64,000 nt of DNA from Asticcacaulis taihuensis (GCF_900100255.1 NZ_FMTS01000001.1:372001-436000); one strand, 5' to 3'; counted from the stretch's first letter, positions 18,525 to 27,393 are shown. Notes: generated by a model from the sequence alone, not told the origin. A program made the numbers and translations.

Positions 18525-19355
18525 CTATTTGAACAGCGACAGGATCTGCTGCGGTGACTGGTTGGCGATCGACAGCGCCTGGGTGCCGAGTTGCTGCTGA
18601 ACCTGAAGCGCCTGGAGGCGTGAACTTTCCTTGGCCATGTCGGCATCCACCAGATTGCCGATACCGCCGGTGATCGAATCCTGCAGTTTCGAGACGAAAC
18701 TCAAATGGCCCTCGATCTGCTTGGCCTGCGAGCCCAGCGCGCCCAGATTGGCATTGAGATTATCGATCGATGTATCGAGTTGGCTGAGGAGCAGCGATGC
18801 GCCGGTGGCCGAGGAAATATCGCTGCCAGCGGAAAGCGTGATGATCGGCCCGCCCAGCGCCATGGTGCGAACACTCAGCGTGATGACCGAATTGGCGTCA
18901 GCATTGGCGATGAACTGGATGGCGTTGGACAGCGAACCGTCGATGATGTTGGAGCCGTTGAAAGTGGCGTTTTCCACCACGTGGGTAATCTGGCCGAGAA
19001 TGGCCTTGTAATCGCTACTGAGCGCATTGCGCGACGTGGTGTCGATCGATGTGTCCATCGCGCCGACAACTTTTTCGCGCAACTGATTCAGCAGATCGGA
19101 GACCGATTCACCGGCCGCCAGCGACACATCCGCGATGGAAGACGCCCGGTTAAGGCTGTCGGTCACGGCGTTCAGGCCACCCAGGTCCGCGCGTTGCCCC
19201 TGAGCGATGGCGTAGACTGATGCATTGTCCTTGGCAGAGGAGACCGCCAGGCCTGTGCTGATCTTCTGCTGCGCATCCTCAAGGCTTTTGTTGGTTACAT
19301 TGAGATTCTGCAAGGCAATCATCGCGGAGGAGTTCGTATGAACGCTCACTGTCAT
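18525..19355 (-). CDS. flagellin (divergent copy, FljJ-like)
   Basis: 276 aa, a short flagellin with the conserved N-terminal ([35 protein letters not shown]) and C-terminal ([39 protein letters not shown]) helices of the D0/D1 domains and a minimal centre. It differs clearly from the two other flagellins here, which are close to each other. That matches the Caulobacter pattern in which FljJ is the divergent, hook-proximal flagellin. No good sigma-54 site is visible directly upstream, unlike the other two. A terminator follows. Confidence 0.9.
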   Translation of the reverse strand: MTVSVHTNSSAMIALQNLNVTNKSLEDAQQKISTGLAVSSAKDNASVYAIAQGQRADLGGLNAVTDSLNRASSIADVSLAAGESVSDLLNQLREKVVGAMDTSIDTTSRNALSSDYKAILGQITHVVENATFNGSNIIDGSLSNAIQFIANADANSVITLSVRTMALGGPIITLSAGSDISSATGASLLLSQLDTSIDNLNANLGALGSQAKQIEGHLSFVSKLQDSITGGIGNLVDADMAKESSRLQALQVQQQLGTQALSIANQSPQQILSLFK

Positions 19356-19499
19356 GGCCTAAATACCTTCTATAAAAACGCCGACTCAGCAGAGTCTTAA
19401 CTTTTATGGTAAGCAAATGGTTAACAAGCGCAAACGACTTTTACCGCGCATTAGGGAATGCACGGTGGATAAATACAGATATTGACCTGAAAGCCCGGT

Positions 19500-19835
19500 T
19501 TAGACGTCCGTCTTTATGACCGAACCCGCCTGGTAATTCGAAGATTCTCTCATCTTGGCAAGCTCCTGACGCGGCAGAACGCGAACCACTTCGCCGGTAT
19601 AGCGATCGATGGCCTTGTAGACCCAATCGCCCGTGTCCGGGTCCTTGTCGACCGTCAGCCGCAGCATGTAGGCCGGTGTCTGCCCCTGGCTGCTTCCCTT
19701 GGAAAGGTCGGCACCCGTTTCATTCTTCGATTGCTCCGAACCATTGCCGGCGGCAATCTCAACAGGCACGTCAGGCGCAGGTTTTACATGAGATACGTCA
19801 GGAACCTGCGGGAAACTGAGGATATTATTGATCAT
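19500..19835 (-). CDS. flaG: FlaG-family flagellar protein
   Basis: 111 aa. The N-terminal half is hydrophilic and low in order. The C-terminal half reads YMLRLTVDKDPDTGDWVYKA and then IDRYTGEVVRVLPRQELAKM, the FlaG signature (strand, D-x-TGEVVR-x-(I/L)P, helix). FlaG proteins influence filament length in other bacteria. The gene lies between two flagellin genes on the same strand, with a terminator of the upstream flagellin at 19890-19926. Confidence 0.8.
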   Translation of the reverse strand: MINNILSFPQVPDVSHVKPAPDVPVEIAAGNGSEQSKNETGADLSKGSSQGQTPAYMLRLTVDKDPDTGDWVYKAIDRYTGEVVRVLPRQELAKMRESSNYQAGSVIKTDV

Positions 19836-19889
19836 CTTCGCAACTCGCCTGCGCTCTTACACATCAGGCGCCCTCCGATAGAATGGGTG

Positions 19890-19926
19890 AAAAGAAAAAG
19901 GGAGACGAGCCTGTGGCCCGCCTCCC
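19890..19926 (-). terminator. intrinsic terminator after the flagellin at 19950
   Basis: On the minus strand GGGAG/CTCCC plus further G-C and G-T pairs form a long stem, followed by TTTTTCTTTTC. It ends the transcript of the flagellin at 19950-20780 before flaG. Confidence 0.85.
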
Positions 19927-19949
19927 GATTTCAAGAGGCTTTGGACCGA

Positions 19950-20780
19950 TTAACGGAACAGGCTCAGGACAGTCGAGGTCGACTGGTTGGCAATGGACAG
20001 GGCCTGAATGCCGAGTTGCTGCTTTGTTTGCAGAGCTTGCAGTTTGGCGCTTTCCTTGGCCAGGTCAGCATCGACCAGGTTGCCGATACCGGCAGTGATC
20101 GAGTCTTGCAGCTTGCCGACGAACTCCAGGTGGTTATCAACCGCCTTGGACGACGTACCCAGCTTGGCGAGAGCCGCCGAAACCGAGTTGATCGAGCTGT
20201 CGAGCGTGCTGAGCAGGGCGCCGGCCGACGACGCGGTCGAGAACGACGCGTTGCTGGCGAGGGTCACGATGCTGCCGCCGAGCGACAGGTTCTGAGCGGC
20301 AACCGTCAGGACGCTGGAACCATCGGCATTGGCAAGAGCCGTAACCGAGCCCTGGCTACCGTCAACGAGATTGATACCGTTGAAGGAGGCGTTGGTCAGG
20401 GTCTTGGTGATCTGATCGCGGATGGATTCGAAGTCGGCCTTGAGGGCGCTGCGGCTGGTGGAGTCCAGCGAAGTGTCGGAAGCGGCCAGGGCCTTTTCCT
20501 TCAACTGGGTCAGCATGTCCGAAACGGATTCGCCGGCGGACGAAGCAACGTCCACAACCGAAGTCGCACGGGACAGGGAGTCCTTGACAGCGTCGAGCGA
20601 CGAAACGGTCGAACGCTGGCTTTGGGCGATGGCGAAAGCGGCGCCGTCGTCCTTGGCACTGCCAACCTTCAAACCGGTATTGATGCGGTTTTGGGTCGTT
20701 TGCAGGTCGGTGTTGGTTTTATTGAGGTTTTGCAGGGCAATCATAGCCCCGACATTGGTATTGACGCTATTCACGGGCAT
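19950..20780 (-). CDS. flagellin (FljK/FljL-like)
   Basis: 276 aa. Typical flagellin ends: [20 protein letters not shown] and [20 protein letters not shown] at the N-terminus, [20 protein letters not shown] and [20 protein letters not shown] at the C-terminus, with a small central region, giving a filament subunit near 28 kDa. It is a close paralogue of the flagellin at 21085-21915. A sigma-54 promoter at 20855-20869 implies a leader of about 60 bases, long enough for FlbT-type translational control known in Caulobacter (inference). A palindrome CTTCTAGAAG lies in the leader at 20794-20803. Confidence 0.95.
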   Translation of the reverse strand: MPVNSVNTNVGAMIALQNLNKTNTDLQTTQNRINTGLKVGSAKDDGAAFAIAQSQRSTVSSLDAVKDSLSRATSVVDVASSAGESVSDMLTQLKEKALAASDTSLDSTSRSALKADFESIRDQITKTLTNASFNGINLVDGSQGSVTALANADGSSVLTVAAQNLSLGGSIVTLASNASFSTASSAGALLSTLDSSINSVSAALAKLGTSSKAVDNHLEFVGKLQDSITAGIGNLVDADLAKESAKLQALQTKQQLGIQALSIANQSTSTVLSLFR

Positions 20781-20854
20781 CGGTCTAGTCTTTCTTCTAG
20801 AAGTGAACCGGCGACGTTTTGTCTGCCGGCGGCATTTTGCCTAAGGTCGAGACT

Positions 20855-20869
20855 GCAAGAAAAGGGCCA
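20855..20869 (-). promoter_or_regulatory. sigma-54 promoter of the flagellin at 19950
   Basis: The minus strand reads TGGCCC-TTTTC-TTGC, matching the sigma-54 -24/-12 consensus (TGGCAC-N5-TTGC) with GG and GC at the exact spacing. It lies about 75 bp upstream of the flagellin ATG. Confidence 0.85.
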
Positions 20870-20916
20870 CAACGGCCAAATTTCGAAAAATACGCAACGA
20901 ACTGATTTATTTGATT

Positions 20917-20931
20917 TTAATGGCACATTAA
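20917..20931 (-). promoter_or_regulatory. CtrA-type box (TTAA-N7-TTAA)
   Basis: TTAA-TGGCACA-TTAA is an exact match to the CtrA binding consensus of Caulobacter (TTAA-N7-TTAA). It sits between the sigma-54 promoter at 20855 and the ftr-like elements at 20937-20979. Whether CtrA binds here is inferred; a single such match can occur by chance. Confidence 0.5.
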
Positions 20932-20936
20932 GGATA

Positions 20937-20979
20937 TTTTTGCCGGGCAGTTTTTGCCGGGGAGCGGCAATATTTGCCG
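20937..20979 (-). promoter_or_regulatory. ftr-type enhancer elements (FlbD sites)
   Basis: Two copies of the motif CGGCAA...TTGCCG lie about 70-110 bp upstream of the sigma-54 promoter. One is a near-perfect dyad, CGGCAATATTTGCCG at 20965-20979; the other, on the minus strand, begins CCCCGGCAAAAACTGCC at about 20937-20962. They resemble the Caulobacter ftr enhancers bound by the sigma-54 activator FlbD, at the usual distance of about 100 bp. Confidence 0.7.
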
Positions 20980-21048
20980 AGATCGGCAGCTTTTGCCCAC
21001 AAACTTGCGCTCTTCGCCTCCCCCTTCAAAATGGGGACAACGGAAAAT

Positions 21049-21078
21049 AAGCCGGGGCGGACGCGGCCCGCCCCGGCA
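21049..21078 (-). terminator. intrinsic terminator after the flagellin at 21085
   Basis: Perfect 10-bp stem GCCGGGGCGG/CCGCCCCGGC (21051-21060 and 21068-21077). On the minus strand it is followed by TTATTTT. It lies 7 bp after the flagellin stop. Confidence 0.9.
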
Positions 21079-21084
21079 TAAGGG

Positions 21085-21915
21085 TTACTTGAACAGGCTG
21101 AGCACCGTTTGCGGCGCCTGATTGGCGATGGATAGCGCCTGCACGCCCAATTGCTGCTTTGTCTGCAACGATTGGAGTTTCGCGCTTTCTTTCGCCAGGT
21201 CAGCGTCCACAAGGTTGCCGATACCTGCCGTAACCGAGTCTTGCAGATTACCAATGAAGGTCATGTGCGCCTCCAGAGCCTTGGAAGACGTACCCAGTTT
21301 CGCCAGGGCCGCCGAGACATTGTTGATCGAGTCATCAATCGTCGTCAGCAGGGCGCCCGCGGAAGAAGCAGTGGCAAACGCAGCCGTCGTTGCCAACGTC
21401 ACGATCGTGCCGCCGAGGCTCAGATTTTGCCCGGCGACGGTCAGTCGTGAATTGCCGTCGGCGTTCGCCAGGGCCTCAAGGCCCGGCAGAGACCCATCAA
21501 TCAGGTTGATGCCGTTGAACTTGGCATTCGACATGGTCTTGGTGATCTGATCACGCAAGGCAGCGAAATCCGTGTTCAGGGCTTCCCGGCTGGTGGTATC
21601 CAACGACGTGTCGGAAGCTGCGAGTGCCTTCTCCTTCATCTGGGTGAGCATATCCGAAATGCTTTCACCCGCCGACATGGCCACATCCACGGAGGATGTC
21701 GCCCGGTTCAGCGAGTCTTTTACCGCATCCAGGGAGGCAACGGTGGATCGCTGGCTTTGAGCGATAGCGAAGGTCGCACCGTCATCCTTGGCTGAGCCCA
21801 CCTTCAAACCGGTGTTGATCCGGTTCTGGGTGGTAGACAGTTCGGAATTCGTCTTGTTCAGGTTTTGCAGCGCAATCATTGCGCCAACATTGGTGTTCAC
21901 CGAGTTGTTCAACAT
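21085..21915 (-). CDS. flagellin (FljK/FljL-like)
   Basis: 276 aa with the standard flagellin termini ([60 protein letters not shown]). It is a near-duplicate of the flagellin at 19950-20780, so the two probably build most of the filament. It is the first gene of the cluster, with its own sigma-54 promoter at 21992-22006 and ftr-like elements further upstream, and its own terminator at 21049-21078. GGAAAGGAAATCCG directly before the ATG acts as ribosome binding site. Confidence 0.95.
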   Translation of the reverse strand: MLNNSVNTNVGAMIALQNLNKTNSELSTTQNRINTGLKVGSAKDDGATFAIAQSQRSTVASLDAVKDSLNRATSSVDVAMSAGESISDMLTQMKEKALAASDTSLDTTSREALNTDFAALRDQITKTMSNAKFNGINLIDGSLPGLEALANADGNSRLTVAGQNLSLGGTIVTLATTAAFATASSAGALLTTIDDSINNVSAALAKLGTSSKALEAHMTFIGNLQDSVTAGIGNLVDADLAKESAKLQSLQTKQQLGVQALSIANQAPQTVLSLFK

Positions 21916-21991
21916 CGGATTTCCTTTCCATTCTGGTCGGGGGATTTAAACGGCTTTTGCCGCACAGCTATTTTAGCCGGTAATGCACACA

Positions 21992-22006
21992 GCAAGCCGG
22001 AGGCCA
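21992..22006 (-). promoter_or_regulatory. sigma-54 promoter of the flagellin at 21085
   Basis: The minus strand reads TGGCCT-CCGGC-TTGC, with the GG and GC of the -24/-12 elements at the correct spacing. It lies about 77 bp upstream of the flagellin ATG, nearly the same distance as for the paralogous flagellin gene. Confidence 0.82.
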
Positions 22007-22098
22007 GGGAAAGGGTGGGCAAATTTTAATTTAATTCGTTGAAATTAAATAATATTATTTAGTTGCCACATGCCGAATCAACCCGCTAAAAACGGCAC

Positions 22099-22146
22099 CC
22101 CGGCAAAAGCTTCCGTAAATCCCGACCGGGCGGCAATTTTAACCGG
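22099..22146 (-). promoter_or_regulatory. ftr-like enhancer elements upstream of the flagellin at 21085
   Basis: CCCGGCAAAAGCTTCCG (22099-22115) and CGGCAATTTTAACCGG (22131-22146) are imperfect dyads of the CGGCAA/TTGCCG type, about 95-140 bp upstream of the sigma-54 promoter. The rest of the 459-bp gap 21916-22374 is AT-rich near 22020-22070 and shows no gene. It is shared with the divergent serine hydrolase gene. Confidence 0.55.
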
Positions 22147-22374
22147 CCGTTAGCCATATTCGCCGGCATTTTCTGGCCAATCCTTCCATTGGAACACATT
22201 TTGCTCACAAAAATATGACCCTGTGAATTTCCCGTTTACCAAAACGATTTTGAAACCATTTACCGATTAGCCTAGTCTTTCCCGGCAAATGACGGCGAGA
22301 TTCGCTATCGATTTTTTACACCCCTGAGCGCAGGACGGCGGCGCGCCTGGGGCTCTCTACTGGTTTGTAAGCTT

Positions 22375-23619
22375 ATGACCGCAACACATGAAAACCCGGC
22401 CATTCTGACACGGCGCTCAACCCTCGGCTTGATGCTGGCCGCACTGGCGGGCAATGCCGCCGCCCCCTCCCTGATCCGGACCGTGGAACAAGTGGCTGCC
22501 CCGGCAACACCGGTAAAAAAGACGCTGGGACCGCCCCTGCTCGAATGGCCCAGCCTGACAGCGCTTGGCCAGGCGATGGTCGACAAAAAACTGACACCAG
22601 GCTTGAGCCTCAGCGTCATGGCTGCCGGCGTGCTGCTCTATTCCAAAGGGTTCGGCCTGGCCAATATAGAAAGCAATGCCGCCGCCACGCCGCAGACCGG
22701 ATTTCGCGTGGCCTCGATCACCAAGCAGTTCACGGCCGCCGCCATTCTGCTCCTCGCCGAAGGCGGCCTTCTGACTCTTGATGATCCGTTGTCGAAATTC
22801 CTGCCAGCGGTGCCGCGCGGTGAAAACATCACCCTGCGCCAGCTCCTCAGCCACACCTCCGGTATGGGGGACTATATCAACGGGCAGCTCAGCAGCATCC
22901 TGACCGAGGCCCAGACCCGAGACTATACGGCCGACGAACTCATCAAAATCATCACCGCCCGCCAGCCCTTCTACCGCGCCCAGCCCGGCGCCACCTGGCT
23001 TTACAGCAACAGCGCCTTCACCCTTCTGGGCATTGTTGTGGAAAAGTTGTCCGGCATGGCCTTTGCCGACTTCTGCGCCCAGCATCTGTTTGCACCGGCC
23101 GGGCTGAGCCAAACGGTGATCGACAAAACCTGCACCACCACGGCCATCTGCAACGGCTATCGCCCCAACTTCCGGGCACCGACGAAATATGACCTGGCCA
23201 TGCCTATTTCCCCGAGTTTCGCGGGCGGCGCCGGCGCCATCCGCTCCACCACGGAAGATCTGTGCCTGTGGCATCTGGCCCTGCTGAGCGGCAAGGTACT
23301 GAAGCCGGAAAGCGTGGAGGCCATGCTTACCCCCACCCTGCTCAGGAACGGCAAGCCTGCCTATGAACGCCAGGGCGCCGATCCGCTGGAATATGGACTG
23401 GGCCAGGGGCTCGGCACCATGAAGAGCCTGAAACTGGCAGCGCATGGCGGTCGTATCAACGGCTTCACCGGCCATCTGCGCAGCTTTACGGACAGCAAGT
23501 TGACCGTTGCTATTCTCTATAACAGTGATGGTGGCGGCGCACCCGGTTTCGCAGCGGCCCAAAAGGGTCTAAAAACCGAGGCCAGCCGCCTCGGCATCGA
23601 ACATCTCGGCCTGGTCTGA
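22375..23619 (+). CDS. serine hydrolase of the beta-lactamase class C / penicillin-binding family
   Basis: 414 aa. The catalytic motifs of the family are present: S114-x-x-K117 in VASITKQFT, Y210-S-N in LYSNSA, and HGG in LAAHGGRINGF at about 356-360. The N-terminus LTRRSTLGLMLAALAGNAAA resembles a twin-arginine signal, so export by Tat is likely. Members include D-alanyl-D-alanine carboxypeptidases, esterases and AmpC-type beta-lactamases; the sequence does not decide which. The start at 22375 lacks a clear ribosome binding site. It is divergent from the flagellin cluster. Confidence 0.85.
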   Translation: MTATHENPAILTRRSTLGLMLAALAGNAAAPSLIRTVEQVAAPATPVKKTLGPPLLEWPSLTALGQAMVDKKLTPGLSLSVMAAGVLLYSKGFGLANIESNAAATPQTGFRVASITKQFTAAAILLLAEGGLLTLDDPLSKFLPAVPRGENITLRQLLSHTSGMGDYINGQLSSILTEAQTRDYTADELIKIITARQPFYRAQPGATWLYSNSAFTLLGIVVEKLSGMAFADFCAQHLFAPAGLSQTVIDKTCTTTAICNGYRPNFRAPTKYDLAMPISPSFAGGAGAIRSTTEDLCLWHLALLSGKVLKPESVEAMLTPTLLRNGKPAYERQGADPLEYGLGQGLGTMKSLKLAAHGGRINGFTGHLRSFTDSKLTVAILYNSDGGGAPGFAAAQKGLKTEASRLGIEHLGLV

Positions 23620-23624
23620 CCGCC

Positions 23625-23885
23625 TTATGATCGGCGATAGGACTGATCCGTATCCTGATTGTCAGCGTTCAGGCGTTCTTCCGAGCCATCGACGTAGAGA
23701 TTTATCGATCCGTCGGCGGCCGTCTCGACGCGGTTGACTATCGCCGGCCCGCCAAAGCGATCGCGCATGTTTTCGTCATTGATGCGATGTTCCGGCTGGG
23801 GTGTGCTCTGGAAACGGAAATCGTTCGACAGGTAAATTTCCTCGCCGGTGTTGTTGTCGAAGATATGGTAAGTCGTCTCGGCCAT
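23625..23885 (-). CDS. small hypothetical protein
   Basis: 86 aa, hydrophilic and acidic, with no signal peptide. The N-terminal part YHIFDNNTGEEIYLSNDFRF and a following VNRVETAADGSINLYVDG suggest a small beta-rich fold. It ends 5 bp from the convergent serine hydrolase stop. A GGAGCATTCAA site precedes the ATG at 23885. The family is not recognised. Confidence 0.6.
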   Translation of the reverse strand: MAETTYHIFDNNTGEEIYLSNDFRFQSTPQPEHRINDENMRDRFGGPAIVNRVETAADGSINLYVDGSEERLNADNQDTDQSYRRS

Positions 23886-23979
23886 TTGAATGCTCCTTCA
23901 GTAGGATCACTCTGCCACGACCTGGTATAAAAACAAGATACGGAAATTACATTGAAAGCCGGCAGCACGGCACCAGAGG

Positions 23980-24456
23980 TCAGGCTGCGCGCAGGAGGCG
24001 GACACCCTCACCTTCAGGCTCAAGCCTTAATGACGGGATGGCGGTCAGCATGGGCCTGAGCTGGGCCAGGGAGGCTGGCTTGACCATGTAGCCCGCCGCG
24101 CCCAGGGCCTTTGCCCTGGCCTGGTCCTGGTCATAGGTGGAGCCGGTACACATCACCACGGCTATATGCTTCAATGTCGCGTTCCTACGCACCGCCTCCA
24201 GAAGCTCGAAACCATCCATGCCGGGCATATTGATATCGAGTAAAAGCAGATCGACCGCCTCTCCAAGAATTATGGCCTGCTCCAGCATTTCCAGCGCCTC
24301 TCTTGCGCCATGGGCGACCTTGAGATTGAACTGCATCCTGTCCCGGACCTGAAGGAAAACACGGGCCAGTTCGATATCCGCCTTCCGGTCGTCGATCAGG
24401 AGCACATTCGCCAGCGGCGCGGCTGGCTGATCAGTCTTCAAGGCGTCGGTGCTCAT
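23980..24456 (-). CDS. single-domain response regulator (Rcp1-like)
   Basis: 158 aa from the ATG at 24456 (AAGG upstream); a 6-codon extension to 24474 is possible. The receiver domain has the acidic pair in LLIDDRKADIEL, the phospho-acceptor D74 in LLLLDINMPGMDG, the threonine in MCTGST and the lysine in YMVKPASLAQL. The insert of about six residues before the acceptor and the R-K-A-D-I-E-L start are typical of Rcp1-type regulators that pair with phytochrome-like or PAS kinases. No output domain is present. No kinase is adjacent. Confidence 0.88.
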   Translation of the reverse strand: MSTDALKTDQPAAPLANVLLIDDRKADIELARVFLQVRDRMQFNLKVAHGAREALEMLEQAIILGEAVDLLLLDINMPGMDGFELLEAVRRNATLKHIAVVMCTGSTYDQDQARAKALGAAGYMVKPASLAQLRPMLTAIPSLRLEPEGEGVRLLRAA

Positions 24457-24663
24457 ATCATATGTCCTTCGCATCCTGCGGCGCTCAATGCGAACAACAC
24501 AAATCGTAATGCGCCTTTCAGGTCACATTATACGTCGGTCATGTTCGCACTTCTCTATTAGGCAAATTACCGACGCATGTCTTAAGGCTTGGTCAACCCG
24601 CCGCCGCCAGGGTGCCCGAAAGTTGATTTTGACACTCTCATATGTGCGTGAGAAGCTGTTGTT

Positions 24664-25155
24664 ATGGGTCTCTATTTCTCACATATCGACACGCTGGTTG
24701 GCGTAGCGACGGCCACCGTGGACGAAGACGGCGCCCTGCTTGAGTTCACTTTCCTGAATGGCGAGATGTCCAACCCTTTTTCCCGCCCCGACCAGGCGGA
24801 ACACGCGCCGGTGAGGCTCAAAGAGGTAACCCGGCAGGTGCATGAATTCTTCGATCGCAAACGCACCGTTTTCACCCTGGACCTGAAACCGCGGGGCACT
24901 GACTTTCAGCTTAAGGTATGGAAGGCCCTGTGCAACATCCCCTTCGGAGAAACCTGGTCATACCAGCGGATTGCCGCTGCCACGGGCGACATCAATGCCA
25001 CCCAGGCTGTCGGCGGCGCCAATAACAAAAACCCGATTGCTCTTATCATCCCCTGCCACCGTGTCATCGGCAAGAACGGCGCCCTGACGGGCTATGGCGG
25101 CGGCCTCCCGCTCAAGCAGAAACTGCTCGATTTCGAGACCCCGCTCCTCTTCTGA
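24664..25155 (+). CDS. ogt: methylated-DNA--[protein]-cysteine S-methyltransferase
   Basis: 163 aa. The active site IIPCHRVIG places the methyl-accepting cysteine at C131. The DNA-binding region GTDFQLKVWKALCNIPFGET and the GGANNKNPIALIIPCHR context are standard. The protein removes methyl groups from O6-methylguanine and O4-methylthymine by suicide transfer. It lacks the Ada N-terminal zinc domain, so it is the Ogt type. It stands alone between a response regulator and a small lipoprotein. Confidence 0.94.
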   Translation: MGLYFSHIDTLVGVATATVDEDGALLEFTFLNGEMSNPFSRPDQAEHAPVRLKEVTRQVHEFFDRKRTVFTLDLKPRGTDFQLKVWKALCNIPFGETWSYQRIAAATGDINATQAVGGANNKNPIALIIPCHRVIGKNGALTGYGGGLPLKQKLLDFETPLLF

Positions 25156-25288
25156 TTGAGGAGGTTTTGCCACAGTCCTGCGGCATTGATACACCTTGCG
25201 ATATTTCCGATAGGCTTAAGGGATCTCTGTGGAATATGATGGAGAGAAGCCGGCCAAAGCGCTACGAACCGGCAATACGGAGCCTCCC

Positions 25289-25435
25289 ATGATTGCTCAT
25301 CAAACGCCTGTCCGTCTGCTGATCCTGGCCCTGACGTCCATGGTTCTGCTGTCCGCCTGTAATCAGGAGCCCGGCGATTCCGCACCGAGCGAAGTACCGG
25401 CTTCCGCCCCGATGGACAGCAGTGCCTCCTCCTGA
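25289..25435 (+). CDS. very small putative lipoprotein
   Basis: 48 aa from the ATG at 25289, with GGAG at 25279-25282. It consists of a basic start, a hydrophobic segment LLILALTSMVLLSAC ending in a lipobox, and only about 24 mature residues rich in Ser/Pro/Ala (EPGDSAPSEVPASAPMDSS). It resembles entericidin-sized lipopeptides in architecture only. It precedes a cytochrome c lipoprotein by 73 bp. Confidence 0.6.
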   Translation: MIAHQTPVRLLILALTSMVLLSACNQEPGDSAPSEVPASAPMDSSASS

Positions 25436-25508
25436 GTGTGACATTTTAACGGTCGCCAGACGCCCCGATTTGGCTTAAGACATGGATTTTCATTCAGAGG
25501 CAGATCAC

Positions 25509-26033
25509 ATGACGAAGGCCATCTTGCTATTCTCTGCTGCCACGCTGATCTTAAACGGCTGCGATTCCAAGGCGGATAATGATGATGCGCCGGACGTCGT
25601 GATGGCGGCACCTCATGTCTATACCGACGCGGAAAAGACCGCCATCCAGGCCACCTTCCCCGCCCCCTACAATACCGCCGACCTGGCCGCCGGCGAAAAG
25701 CAGTTCACCAAATGCCGCGCCTGCCACACAATCGGACCCGACAAGATGAACCTGGTGGGGCCGCATCTGTATGGTGTCTTCGGCCGCAAATCGGGAACCG
25801 AACCGGGCTACACCTTCACCGAAGCCATGACAGCCCATAATGTCACCTGGGATTTCGACACGCTGGATACCTACCTTGCCGCGCCCCAGTCGGTCGTCAA
25901 GGGTACGAAGATGAGCTATCAGGGCATCCAGAATGAAACCGACCGCCGCAATCTGATTGCCTGGCTCAAGCTGGAAACGACGCCCTATGCGGCGCCGGCA
26001 GCGGCTTCTGAATCGACCTCAAGCGCCGACTAG
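25509..26033 (+). CDS. class I c-type cytochrome, lipoprotein
   Basis: 174 aa from the ATG at 25509, preceded by AGAGG. The N-terminus has a lipobox-like LNGC at residues 15-18, so it may be lipid-anchored in the periplasm. Haem is bound by C69-R-A-C72-H73, and the distal ligand is M135 in GTKMSY. Blocks NLVGPHLYGVFGRKSG and NLIAWLK are typical of mono-haem cytochromes of the c2/c556-like class that carry electrons in the periplasm. A short Ala/Ser tail follows. Its end overlaps the convergent barrel gene by 4 bp. Confidence 0.9.
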   Translation: MTKAILLFSAATLILNGCDSKADNDDAPDVVMAAPHVYTDAEKTAIQATFPAPYNTADLAAGEKQFTKCRACHTIGPDKMNLVGPHLYGVFGRKSGTEPGYTFTEAMTAHNVTWDFDTLDTYLAAPQSVVKGTKMSYQGIQNETDRRNLIAWLKLETTPYAAPAAASESTSSAD

Positions 26034-26812
26034 AACGTCTTCCACAGGCTGACAACGACCGCATGGACGGCCGGGACATTACGGCCGGCCACGGTTTGCC
26101 GCAGGCCGAGTTGCAGGCTGGTCTGCTGCTGGGGGCCGAAACAGCGCACCACGCTCAGTTCTGTATTGGCCCATTGCGCATATCCCCAGGCGGCCTTGTC
26201 GGTACGGCCGGCGAAAACCTGCGCCATGACCATCCATTTCGGTGACGGCTTCACCCCCAGAGTCGCATCGACACGCCATTCATTGGCTTCATATTGGCGC
26301 AGATGACGCGCTGCCTGAAGATCGACAAACGCATCCTTGCCCAGCAGTCTAAAATTCCGGCCGGCATAGGCGCGCAGGTCGTAATCGGTCCCGCCCTTCG
26401 ACGTCTGGTCGTAATCAGTGCGCCGTCCTTTGCCGAAACCTTCGAGCGTGGCGCCCAACGCAAAGACGAAATCATCGGTACGTTTCAAGGTCCAGCGTCC
26501 TCCGGCTTCAATCGAACTCAGACCGGAAAAGCGTTCCGAACCAGTGGCATAGTCACGGTAATTGACCTTGGCTGTCAGGGTCAGGTGCTCGGTGACACCA
26601 TGATCGACAAACAGCGACAGGTTGTTTTGCGTCCACTTATTCAGCGCGATCGTCTTGTCCCCGGAGGCATCGAAACCCTGATCCGCACTGCCAGGTTCAT
26701 AGGTTATGATCGCCTGTGTCTCGCCCTTCATCTGCGGCCAGGCGCCTGCTTGCGCGACAGACGGCAATACCAGACACACCGCAAGCACGGCCAGCCGCAA
26801 CCACATTTTCAT
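26030..26812 (-). CDS. outer-membrane beta-barrel protein, unknown
   Basis: 260 aa with a signal peptide (WLRLAVLAVCLVLPSVAQA, cut before GAW). The mature part alternates short amphipathic strands (LSLFVDHGVTEHLTLTAKVN, FVFALGATLEGFG, WMVMAQVFAGR) and ends with a terminal phenylalanine (VVSLWKTF), which fits a porin-like or transport-related barrel of 10-12 strands. I do not recognise a specific family, and there is no enzyme motif. It overlaps the cytochrome gene tail by 4 bp. Confidence 0.72.
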   Translation of the reverse strand: MKMWLRLAVLAVCLVLPSVAQAGAWPQMKGETQAIITYEPGSADQGFDASGDKTIALNKWTQNNLSLFVDHGVTEHLTLTAKVNYRDYATGSERFSGLSSIEAGGRWTLKRTDDFVFALGATLEGFGKGRRTDYDQTSKGGTDYDLRAYAGRNFRLLGKDAFVDLQAARHLRQYEANEWRVDATLGVKPSPKWMVMAQVFAGRTDKAAWGYAQWANTELSVVRCFGPQQQTSLQLGLRQTVAGRNVPAVHAVVVSLWKTF

Positions 26813-26895
26813 GGATTTCCCCCAAACGGACCAAGTGTCCGCTTCGGCATCAAATCAAAAAATGGTTAATGAGGCAATATGCGACTTTAAAGCGA

Positions 26896-27384
26896 TCAGG
26901 CAGGCCGAACGAACACCCGGCCCTCGTAAATACGTTCTATGATGACGCGATCACTGGCCGCCAGTTTCATCTGGCTCGATTCCCCCAGCACGGCCGGCCA
27001 TTCGACGCCATCAAACACCACGCGGCCGGTGCGTTCGCCGCCTGACACCAGCTCAAAGCCGCTGAGCACCTCGGCCTCCTTGCCGACCATGCGCCTGTGC
27101 GGGTCGTTCACGTCCGGGCTGTGGCTGCTGACCTTGAGGAATTTCGGCGTCAGCAGTCCCATGACCAGACTCAGGACCGCGAAAGTCAGGGCCTGAAGGA
27201 ACAGGCCGAACGGCAGGCCCGTCAGACAGATCACCGCCACCACGCCAGCCGCGGCGGCCGCCCACAGCAGCCATTGTGTGCCCAGAAACATTTCAATGCC
27301 GAGCAGAAGAAGACCGAAGACGAACCAGAACCAGAAGGCGTTCATCGACATCGGCCCCATCAGAAGAATGGCATTCATATCCAT
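26896..27384 (-). CDS. NfeD-like membrane protein
   Basis: 162 aa. Three or four hydrophobic segments (FWFWFVFGLLLLGIEMFL, WLLWAAAAAGVVAVICL, FLQALTFAVLSLVMGLL) are followed by a soluble OB-fold-like C-terminal domain (MVGKEAEVLSGFELVSGGER to RVIIERIYEGRVFVRP). This is the short NfeD form encoded next to SPFH proteins. It is 9 bp downstream of the QmcA-like gene, the standard pair that forms a membrane microdomain complex. Confidence 0.88.
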   Translation of the reverse strand: MDMNAILLMGPMSMNAFWFWFVFGLLLLGIEMFLGTQWLLWAAAAAGVVAVICLTGLPFGLFLQALTFAVLSLVMGLLTPKFLKVSSHSPDVNDPHRRMVGKEAEVLSGFELVSGGERTGRVVFDGVEWPAVLGESSQMKLAASDRVIIERIYEGRVFVRPA

Positions 27385-27393
27385 GTAAACCTC

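Noticed and set aside
22417-23562. 381-aa minus-strand frame opposite the serine hydrolase
   Set aside because: Antisense shadow; the plus strand has all three catalytic motifs of its family.
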